Below, piece by piece: positions 1 through 5,873 of a DNA stretch of 10,190 nt. Position numbers and translations under genes: made by a program. The number at the start of each line of letters is the position of its first letter. Position 1 is the stretch's first letter. This DNA comes from JAVBLD01 sp031553705 (GTDB lineage: Bacteria; Bacteroidota; Bacteroidia; Bacteroidales; Marinifilaceae): contig JAVBLD010000058.1 in assembly GCA_031553705.1 (NCBI GenBank), positions 1-10,190 of the forward strand, read 5' to 3'. A model generated the notes under the pieces. The model saw only the letters and a program-made list of their open reading frames with translations, was not told the DNA's origin and ran no database searches.

Positions 1-416
1 CTATATTTGTAAAAATTTTGATGTAAAATAATGACTGTTTTATATCCAAATTTGACTACACTTTTTTATCCTTTTTGACCAATAACTTCAAGGGGGCAAT
101 TTGCTTCGGCGAAAGGGGATCAATTTAATCGGTATTTCCACATACGCATCATTCTTGTTGATTTTTTGCCGCTGTCCGTCCAAAATATTACCTTTGGGGA
201 GGAATAAACGAGCAAAAAGCGTAGAAACAGCGTCTTTACTGGTAATCCGGTCAAGCCGCGGATCAGACAAACGAGTTACGAATATGGTTACGTTCCGGGG
301 CTTTAAGTGTCTTTTTAATGACTTTACTTGTCCTCGCAGTTAAACCGAAAATCGTCTGAAACGCCTGATTTACAATTAACTTACGTCATTCTGCCGTTTT
401 TTACTTTTTTATTCTG
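1..416. other. Region without a recognised gene; possible minus-strand gene remnant at 88-339
   Basis: I recognise no gene here. A minus-strand frame is open from the stop at 340-342 down to the TGA at 88-90, about 83 codons, but has no ATG. The only usable start is a TTG at 268-270, giving 60 residues. The predicted peptide is basic and rich in R, K, L and P, with no signal peptide, membrane segment or motif I can name. No TAnnTTTG box was seen in front of it. It may be a decayed gene end or chance reading in intergenic DNA. The first 80 bases are AT-rich, so the TATATTTG at 2-9 may be a chance promoter match. Confidence 0.4.
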
Positions 417-424
417 TATTTTTG
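417..424 (+). promoter_or_regulatory. Candidate Bacteroidetes -7 promoter box (TATTTTTG)
   Basis: TATTTTTG matches the TAnnTTTG consensus of the Bacteroidetes housekeeping sigma factor. About 20 bases upstream there is a T-run but no proper TTTG -33 box. It points away from the left region towards the 3' end of metK, where only short hairpins and a 20-codon frame lie. If active, it would make a short RNA from about 430. AT-rich DNA gives chance matches to this box, so confidence is low. Confidence 0.3.
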
Positions 425-481
425 CAGAATATAAAAGGCCATATTTGGCTTAAAAATGAAAAACCCTAATTTTATGCATCA

Positions 482-513
482 AAGAACCGATAGAAATAAT
501 TCTACCGGTTCTT
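482..513 (-). terminator. Stem-loop downstream of metK, probable transcription terminator
   Basis: AAGAACCG at 482-489 is the exact reverse complement of CGGTTCTT at 506-513. TAG/CTA extends the stem inside after one A-C mismatch. The hairpin begins about 48 bases past the metK stop codon. The following U-tract on the minus strand is short (TTCTTTGATG), so termination may be partial. The same hairpin would also close a short plus-strand transcript starting near 430. Confidence 0.5.
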
Positions 514-560
514 ATTAATTACTTAATGTAAATCTGCCAACCTATTTTAGGACGAGACAA

Positions 561-1850
561 TTATTTAATCAACTCTTTTTTGATCAATTCCACACAATCC
601 AGTTTTTCCCATGTAAACAACTCCACCTCTTTCTCTACGGTATCCCAGTAATTGGATGTAAAAACCCTTTTTATTACACGGGGAGTACGTCCCATGTGTC
701 CATAACTGGCTGTCGGCTGATAGATCGGATTCCGTAATTTCAAACGGGATTCGATTGCTGCCGGGCGCAGGTCAAATAATATGGCAATCTTAGCAGCAAT
801 TTCCTCATCGCTGAGCGATATTTTTGAGGTGCCATAAGTATTGACGTATAAACCCACCGGACGGGCAATGCCGATAGCATAAGAAATTTGTAGCAACAAC
901 TCATCGGCAACACCGGCCGCGACCATATTTTTAGCGATATGCCGGGCTGCATAAGCTGCCGAACGGTCGACCTTCGACGGATCTTTACCGGAAAAAGCTC
1001 CGCCGCCATGTGCGCCTTTTCCCCCGTATGTGTCCACAATGATTTTACGTCCGGTCAAACCGGTATCTCCATGAGGTCCGCCAATGACAAATTTTCCGGT
1101 CGGATTCACATGAAGGATCATATCTTTGTCAAAAAAGCTTTTCACCCGTTCCGGCAAATGTTCCTTTACCCGGGGCAATAAGACATCAACAATATCTTTT
1201 TCAATCCATTCCACCATTGCCGCATCGGCCTTCAATCCGGCTTCCTTGGTACTGTTGGTCGGTAGAATAAACTCGTCATGCTGCGTAGAGATCACAATAG
1301 TATGGATGCGCGCAGGTTTATTGTCGTCTCCGTACTGAATGGTTACCTGGGCTTTCGAATCCGGACGGAGATACCGCATACTGACTCCCTCTTTCCTGAT
1401 CTGGGCCAGTTCATAAAGCAGTATATGTGACAACTCCAAAGAAAGCGGCATATAATTATCGGTCTCATTACAAGCATAGCCGAACATCATCCCTTGATCG
1501 CCAGCCCCCTGTTCCATCAGGTCTTCACGGACTACTCCCCGGTTGATGTCGGGCGATTGTTCGTGAATTGCACACAATACGCCACAGCTATTGCCGTCAA
1601 ACATATACTCGCTCTTGACATATCCGATTTCATTGATTACATCCCGCGCAATCTGCTGCACATCGACATAGGTCTTCGTTTTTATTTCACCGGCTATTAC
1701 CGCCTGTCCCGTTGTAACCAGCGTTTCACAAGCTACTTTTGCATCAGAGTCAAAAGCAATGATCTTGTCCAATACTGCATCCGAAATTTGATCGGCTACC
1801 TTATCCGGATGCCCCTCGGATACCGATTCTGAAGTAAATAAATATCCCAT
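561..1850 (-). CDS. metK: S-adenosylmethionine synthetase (methionine adenosyltransferase)
   Basis: Makes S-adenosylmethionine from methionine and ATP, releasing phosphate and diphosphate, in the cytoplasm. It supplies the methyl donor for most methylations. The 429-residue product carries all the family hallmarks: GHPDK at residues 13-17, ACET at 40-43, the GAGDQG signature at 115-120, the HVNPTGKF and GGPHGDTGLTGRK stretch at about 247-269, and the glycine-rich GGGAFSGKD signature at 282-290. It is somewhat longer than the roughly 384-residue E. coli enzyme; from memory, lengths near 430 are normal in Bacteroidetes. The ATG at 1850 directly precedes the conserved start GYLFTSESVSEGHPDK and has no Shine-Dalgarno sequence. 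The gene stands alone, is divergent from waaA, and lies behind a SAM-II riboswitch (1960-2010), so feedback repression by its own product is likely. No key residue appears to be missing. Confidence 0.98.
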   Translation of the reverse strand: MGYLFTSESVSEGHPDKVADQISDAVLDKIIAFDSDAKVACETLVTTGQAVIAGEIKTKTYVDVQQIARDVINEIGYVKSEYMFDGNSCGVLCAIHEQSPDINRGVVREDLMEQGAGDQGMMFGYACNETDNYMPLSLELSHILLYELAQIRKEGVSMRYLRPDSKAQVTIQYGDDNKPARIHTIVISTQHDEFILPTNSTKEAGLKADAAMVEWIEKDIVDVLLPRVKEHLPERVKSFFDKDMILHVNPTGKFVIGGPHGDTGLTGRKIIVDTYGGKGAHGGGAFSGKDPSKVDRSAAYAARHIAKNMVAAGVADELLLQISYAIGIARPVGLYVNTYGTSKISLSDEEIAAKIAILFDLRPAAIESRLKLRNPIYQPTASYGHMGRTPRVIKRVFTSNYWDTVEKEVELFTWEKLDCVELIKKELIK

Positions 1851-1911
1851 AATTACATTTTAAATTTTCAGGTACGGCAGACACACCAACACGACCATCC
1901 GGCCGGACCAG

Positions 1912-1965
1912 TTATAAATAACTACGGAAAAATACATGGGTGGTTGAATTCAGAAGAATCTGCAT
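1912..1965 (-). CDS. Possible 17-residue leader peptide between the SAM-II aptamer and metK
   Basis: This ATG-started frame encodes MQILLNSTTHVFFRSYL and ends at TAA (1914-1912), 61 bases before the metK ATG. Its ATG (1965-1963) lies inside the 3' pseudoknot tail of the SAM-II aptamer (GCTAAAATGCAG), where SAM binding would be expected to occlude it. The frame continues upstream without a stop to 2097, but that part crosses the promoter and aptamer, so it would not be translated from the predicted transcript. There is no database support and no clear Shine-Dalgarno sequence, although A-rich sequence precedes the ATG as is common in Bacteroidetes. It may be a real regulatory uORF or chance. 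Confidence 0.35.
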   Translation of the reverse strand: MQILLNSTTHVFFRSYL

Positions 1966-2010
1966 TTTAGCTTTTTTTTCTGTGGTTGCAATCAGCCAAA
2001 TCTTTCCACA
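1960..2010 (-). ncRNA. SAM-II riboswitch aptamer in the metK leader
   Basis: Read on the minus strand, helix P1 is TGTGG (2010-2006) pairing with CCACA (1985-1981). The P1 loop holds the conserved GATTT and TTGCA blocks. An A-rich linker (1980-1972) follows, then the 3' tail GCTAAAATGC. These are the conserved blocks of the SAM-II (metA-type, H-type pseudoknot) class in the same order and spacing as the structurally solved env87 RNA, recalled from memory. The GC of TTGC can pair with the GC of GCTAAA. The GC in the 5' part of the loop can pair with the later GC of ATGC, where env87 has CC/GG. The predicted transcript starts only about six bases before P1. Position in front of metK fits SAM feedback control. 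A covariance search with the Rfam SAM-II model would settle it. Confidence 0.85.
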
Positions 2011-2021
2011 TTCTAACGTCA

Positions 2022-2053
2022 CAAAGATAAACAATAAAAAAAGGAAAAACAAA
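2022..2053 (-). promoter_or_regulatory. metK promoter, Bacteroidetes -33/-7 type
   Basis: On the minus strand, TTTG (2053-2050) is followed by exactly 20 bases and then TATCTTTG (2029-2022). This matches TTTG-N19-21-TAnnTTTG fully. Transcription would start near 2016, leaving a leader of about 165 bases that opens with the SAM-II aptamer. That placement, with the aptamer whole and immediately downstream, independently supports both calls. Confidence 0.75.
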
Positions 2054-2086
2054 CCGTGAAAAACAAAAAGAGAAGGAGATATTTCA

Positions 2087-2094
2087 TAATTTTG
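2087..2094 (+). promoter_or_regulatory. Candidate waaA -7 promoter box (TAATTTTG)
   Basis: TAATTTTG fits TAnnTTTG and lies about 100 bases before the waaA ATG, in the divergent spacer shared with the metK promoter. There is no TTTG at the -33 distance, where the sequence is A-rich (around 2061-2070), so only half the consensus is present. It would give a leader of roughly 95 bases. Confidence 0.4.
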
Positions 2095-2194
2095 CAAACA
2101 AACGAATATGGGATAAAAGCGTAAACCTTGAGACAGGGTTTTTAAGATTATAAAACATCAAGTTTATGCAGGTCCGTACATATAACTGGAAATT

Positions 2195-3418
2195 ATGGCA
2201 TTTATATACAATCTTGTCATCGTCATATATAGCTTTGCGATCAGGCTCGTTGCTCCTTTTAACGAAAAGGCATCCCTATGGGTCAAAGGCAGAAAAGGCA
2301 TCTGGGAAAAATTCAAAAAAATAGAGCGGGGAAATAAGCGATTGATCTGGTTCCATGCCGCATCCCTTGGAGAGTTCGAGCAAGGGCGCCCGGTTATCGA
2401 AGCTATTAAGCAGGAGCAACCGGATACGGTTATCTTATTGACCTTTTTCTCTCCGTCCGGCTATGAGATCCGCAAAAACTATGCTATGGCTGACTATATT
2501 TTTTATTTACCTGCCGATTATCCCTGGAACGCACGCCGATTCGTCAAGCTATTCCGTCCGGACGCTGCAATCTTTATAAAATATGAATTCTGGTATAACT
2601 ATCTGTATGAACTGAATAAATACCAGATTCCAACGTTTCTGATATCTGCCGTTTTCAGGTCCGAACAGCCGTTTTTCAAATCATGGGGAAGCCTGCATCG
2701 GGAAATGCTAAGATTTTTTACCCGCCTCTTTGTGCAGGATGGCGAATCAGTTATCCTGCTGAATACGATCGGGATTAAAAGGGTAGAACAGACCGGCGAC
2801 ACCCGTTTCGACCGGGTAAAGCAAATTGCCGATACGGCACGCCCGATAGATAAGATCGAACAATTCTGCTGCGGGCAACCGGCGATCGTTTGCGGCAGCA
2901 CCTGGCCTTCCGACGAAAATCTCCTGATGGATTATATCAATCAGGACTCAAGCCATACAAAATGGATACTCGCCCCCCACGAAATCGGAGAAGGACATAT
3001 TAAAACCATCATCGAAAAATGCAAAAGAAAAGTAGTCAGGTATTCCGCGACGGATAGCGACATGGTCGGTCATGATGTTCTGATCGTTGACTGTATCGGA
3101 CTGTTGGCATCTGCTTATCAATATGGAAAGATAGCTTACATCGGCGGCGGGTTCGGAACAGGCATCCATAATACATTGGAAGCCGCAGTCTTTGGCATCC
3201 CGGTCATCTTTGGCCCTAAATATAAAAAGTTCAGGGAAGCTACCGCACTGGTAAGCAACGGAGGTGCTTTTCCGGTCAATAACGGAGAACAACTGAAAAA
3301 GACGCTTGACATGCTGATCAAAGCGCCCGACATCGCTAAAACGGCAGGCGCCAACGCATTAAAATATGTAAATAGCCAACTTGGTGCAACACCCCTAATA
3401 AAAAAATGGTTAAAATAA
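2195..3418 (+). CDS. waaA: 3-deoxy-D-manno-octulosonic acid (Kdo) transferase
   Basis: Transfers Kdo from CMP-Kdo to the lipid A precursor at the inner face of the cytoplasmic membrane, the first step of LPS core assembly (synonym kdtA). The 407-residue protein starts with a hydrophobic anchor (residues 4-20). The N-terminal GT-B domain contains SLGEFEQG with the expected catalytic Glu60, then TFFSPSGYE at 83-91 and IKYEFWYN at 128-135. The C-terminal nucleotide-binding domain has GDTRFDR at 201-207, GSTW at 234-237, APHE at 260-263, and the glycine-rich IGGGFGTGIHNTLEAA at 316-331. Length and motif order are normal for the family. The number of Kdo residues added cannot be read from the sequence. 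The ATG at 2195 is the first possible start and leaves the anchor intact. It is divergent from metK and followed by a spacer with an inverted repeat. Confidence 0.96.
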   Translation: MAFIYNLVIVIYSFAIRLVAPFNEKASLWVKGRKGIWEKFKKIERGNKRLIWFHAASLGEFEQGRPVIEAIKQEQPDTVILLTFFSPSGYEIRKNYAMADYIFYLPADYPWNARRFVKLFRPDAAIFIKYEFWYNYLYELNKYQIPTFLISAVFRSEQPFFKSWGSLHREMLRFFTRLFVQDGESVILLNTIGIKRVEQTGDTRFDRVKQIADTARPIDKIEQFCCGQPAIVCGSTWPSDENLLMDYINQDSSHTKWILAPHEIGEGHIKTIIEKCKRKVVRYSATDSDMVGHDVLIVDCIGLLASAYQYGKIAYIGGGFGTGIHNTLEAAVFGIPVIFGPKYKKFREATALVSNGGAFPVNNGEQLKKTLDMLIKAPDIAKTAGANALKYVNSQLGATPLIKKWLK

Positions 3419-3483
3419 AGAGAATCAAAACAATCCGTCTATATACACTTTTTCTGTAATTTCATCTGAGAACACCGTTCCTG

Positions 3484-3529
3484 TTAATAGCCGCACGATG
3501 ATCCCACAAATGCGGATTAATATATTTTT
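3484..3529 (+). terminator. Interrupted inverted repeat with T-rich tail after waaA
   Basis: TTAAT (3484-3488) and CCGCA (3491-3495) are complementary to TGCGG (3511-3515) and ATTAA (3516-3520). This makes a 10-bp stem with a two-base bulge and a 15-base loop. A T-rich stretch (TATATTTTTG) follows. It may end waaA transcripts. Because it abuts the -7 box of the next gene, it could instead be an operator. Confidence 0.4.
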
Positions 3530-3530
3530 G
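3523..3530 (+). promoter_or_regulatory. Candidate -7 promoter box for the lipoprotein gene (TATTTTTG)
   Basis: TATTTTTG matches TAnnTTTG, but no TTTG was found at the -33 distance. Transcription would start near 3537 and leave a leader of about 128 bases before the ATG at 3665. It overlaps the T-rich tail of the inverted repeat at 3484-3520, so read-through or coupled regulation is possible. Confidence 0.35.
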
Positions 3531-3664
3531 TATATTTTTCAGTTAGCTTATTTAACATTAAACAACCCGTTTTATACCGCATATAATTGGGAATAAAGCA
3601 AATAAATATGACATTTGCATATCAATACTTTACCAAAACAAAATTAAATTTAAACTTTATATTT

Positions 3665-5794
3665 ATGAAAAGATTATCGTTCATTGTAATTATTCTTGCT
3701 CTGTTAACATCGTGTAAGGATGAATCCAACAGTAGTAATAGCAGGCAAGATTCCGGCAAGGTCGCACTAAACGAATGGACACCTGTTTCGTCTGACGACA
3801 TCCGAATCATCACAGACAATAAGCTGTTGGCCGGATATGTCAACTACGGAGTGATAAACGCTTTTGAAAGCGACATGGCTACACGTGTCCAAAGTACTAC
3901 CACACGGACTGAAAGTACCCCACGCCTGAGAAGTACGACAACGTTAACCACCGGCATTCCCGGCGAAGCTATTCAGGATGGTTTTATGGAACTGGCAACG
4001 GTCAACTCTCCCGTCGACCCAAGCGGCAAGCTGCTTTCAGCCACCTCTATACAGACATACGGCAAATATGCAATTGTATGCTATCACATGCACTATAAAG
4101 GGATAGGAGGAGCCTTGCAACTGCTCGATATTACCATTCCTTCGGAGCCAAAGGTGATTTCGGAACTCTATTATGAAGGACTTGATTTCAACCATATTGC
4201 TTTCGACGACGCCGGAGACATTTCAAATTCCAAATTTTGGGCGGCAGCCGACGATTCGAAGAATGGGTACGCCTACGTTGTAGCAGGAAGAATTTCACAA
4301 GCCGATTTTACCGCAGCAGGTATCCAAAAGATGAGAGTAGTCGGCAATGCGGCAAACTGTATCGTAAAATATAAAAATCATGTGATTGTCGCAACGACCG
4401 GCGTGAACGCGAATAACGGTGCAATACTATCATTCGACTACCAGACGGGTGTCGTGGACGAAAAAAGTACCATTGAAGTACAACGTGGCAAGCATATAGC
4501 AATAGATCCTATAAATCCAAACTCTGGTTTGCTTGCTCTATATTTGAAAGACTGCGATAACAATAATAATACAAAAAACCAGACTTCTACCGGTTTAGCG
4601 GTACTGGACTATTTTGCAGATAATGCCAATCCGCTTCAAGGTACACCTACCGAGTGGGATATAGAAAGAATCCGGCCTATCGACGGGAAAAATGCCATCA
4701 GGCTATACGACGGAACAGCTTATCTGGCATTGAGTAATCAGGGCATGTTAGTGATGGACCTGGCAACGAGTAAGATCAATAAAAAAGAGCCGTCGCCTAC
4801 CGGACTGACTAACGGCATAGATGTCGACGGCCGCTATATCTATCTGGCTAACGGTTCCGGCGGAGTACGTGTTTACGATAAAAAAACGCTGGAATATAAA
4901 TATACTTTCTACGGTAATACGAGTGCTTCTGCCAACTTCACCTCCGCAAACGAAGAGGCCGGGCTGCTTTTTGTAGCCTACGGTATTGATGGAGTAAAAA
5001 TCATTTGTACCAAGAATTGCAAAACGAAAGAGACTTGCGATGAATTCATGAAAGTACTGTTCGGAGAAACCACCGAATATTTTAAAGAATCCCAAAGCGT
5101 TTTCCGTGCAGATGCACATCCGAACATAAAAACACTTTTCTTAGACCCGGTCAATGCGCCCAGCTATCTGGAAATTACAAAGGATAATTCCAGTTTATAT
5201 ATAACGTTCCTGCGCGAGATCTGCGGATGGCAAAATTCACTGGGATACTTTATAATACCCGCAGGAGAAAATATGACAGAATACTATAATACTAAAATCA
5301 AACCTGATTTAACAAGTCCTGTGATCCCTAATAAATATATCCTGTTCAAATGTATCGCAGACGCCGTACAAACTCATTGGATGAAGCCAGCGGGCACTCT
5401 GCAAAAAGGGGTATCTTACGCCATCATTTCCGATCTGAAGCCCGGGGATAAAGTATTCTTCTTCCTCGTGCCACAAGGATATGAGCTAACTCCGGACGGC
5501 GGACAGGTGCTTACAAGAAACTGGAAAGCGGTTACAACAAATCCACAGCTCAACGAATTCGATGACCAGAGACCCGGTGTTTCGACCGGATGGAGAAAAA
5601 TAATGCACGGTTTATTCCTGACGGAAGCCTGTAAATCGATTGTGTATGCTCTTGAAGACAATTACACTAACAATTGGGCCGACTCGGATTACAATGACAT
5701 CATCTTCTCTATCAGTGACAATCGGAATGACAGCCAGATATCCGCCATCGACTTAACTCCGTTTAAGGTGATAGACAGCGGTCAGGTGAAGTAA
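3665..5794 (+). CDS. Surface lipoprotein with LVIVD-type propeller repeats and a C-terminal DUF4114-like domain
   Basis: Function is unknown. From this ATG the protein has 709 residues and begins with a lipoprotein signal ending in LLTSC, the lipidated residue being Cys17. The next residues, KDES, resemble the Bacteroidetes lipoprotein export signal (K followed by two acidic residues), suggesting display on the cell surface. Residues 75-98 are rich in Thr, Ser and Arg and look like a linker. From about 124 to 450 there are beta-propeller-like repeats; the clearest (about 150-168, LLDITIPSEPKVISEL) reads like an LVIVD repeat, with others at about 349-374 and 384-414. Three cysteines (448, 452, 458) close that part. 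From about 510 the sequence resembles DUF4114, including GWQNSLGYF and the acidic ALEDN and DSDYNDIIF motifs near the end, possibly calcium-binding. The frame opens earlier (TTG at 3587, ATG at 3608), but the signal peptide decides for 3665. A paralogue starts at 9951. A role in adhesion or extracellular binding is only inference. Confidence 0.85.
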   Translation: MKRLSFIVIILALLTSCKDESNSSNSRQDSGKVALNEWTPVSSDDIRIITDNKLLAGYVNYGVINAFESDMATRVQSTTTRTESTPRLRSTTTLTTGIPGEAIQDGFMELATVNSPVDPSGKLLSATSIQTYGKYAIVCYHMHYKGIGGALQLLDITIPSEPKVISELYYEGLDFNHIAFDDAGDISNSKFWAAADDSKNGYAYVVAGRISQADFTAAGIQKMRVVGNAANCIVKYKNHVIVATTGVNANNGAILSFDYQTGVVDEKSTIEVQRGKHIAIDPINPNSGLLALYLKDCDNNNNTKNQTSTGLAVLDYFADNANPLQGTPTEWDIERIRPIDGKNAIRLYDGTAYLALSNQGMLVMDLATSKINKKEPSPTGLTNGIDVDGRYIYLANGSGGVRVYDKKTLEYKYTFYGNTSASANFTSANEEAGLLFVAYGIDGVKIICTKNCKTKETCDEFMKVLFGETTEYFKESQSVFRADAHPNIKTLFLDPVNAPSYLEITKDNSSLYITFLREICGWQNSLGYFIIPAGENMTEYYNTKIKPDLTSPVIPNKYILFKCIADAVQTHWMKPAGTLQKGVSYAIISDLKPGDKVFFFLVPQGYELTPDGGQVLTRNWKAVTTNPQLNEFDDQRPGVSTGWRKIMHGLFLTEACKSIVYALEDNYTNNWADSDYNDIIFSISDNRNDSQISAIDLTPFKVIDSGQVK

Positions 5795-5815
5795 AAAACA
5801 CAAACAATTAAACAT

Positions 5816-5859
5816 AAAAAAGAGATACTACTTGACTACCCAAATAGTATCTCTTTTTT
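5816..5859. terminator. Bidirectional terminator between two convergent genes
   Basis: AAAAAAGAGATACTA (5816-5830) is the exact reverse complement of TAGTATCTCTTTTTT (5845-5859): a perfect 15-bp stem with a 14-base loop and a T-run on both strands. It lies 21 bases after the lipoprotein stop and 14 bases after the peptidase stop on the other strand, so it should end both transcripts. Confidence 0.9.
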
Positions 5860-5873
5860 ATGATTAAAGTACC

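Noticed and set aside
1912..2097. 61-residue minus-strand reading frame upstream of metK, hydrophobic N-terminal half
   Set aside because: It spans the metK promoter and the SAM-II aptamer and would begin upstream of the predicted transcription start. Only its last 17 codons are kept, as a possible leader peptide.
2123..2143. Small stem AAACC/GGTTT followed by T-run in the waaA leader, as an attenuator
   Set aside because: The stem is only five base pairs with a nine-base loop, too weak to call.
3587..3664. Upstream extension of the lipoprotein frame (TTG at 3587, ATG at 3608)
   Set aside because: It would place 26 (or 19) residues before a complete lipoprotein signal peptide that starts at ATG 3665.
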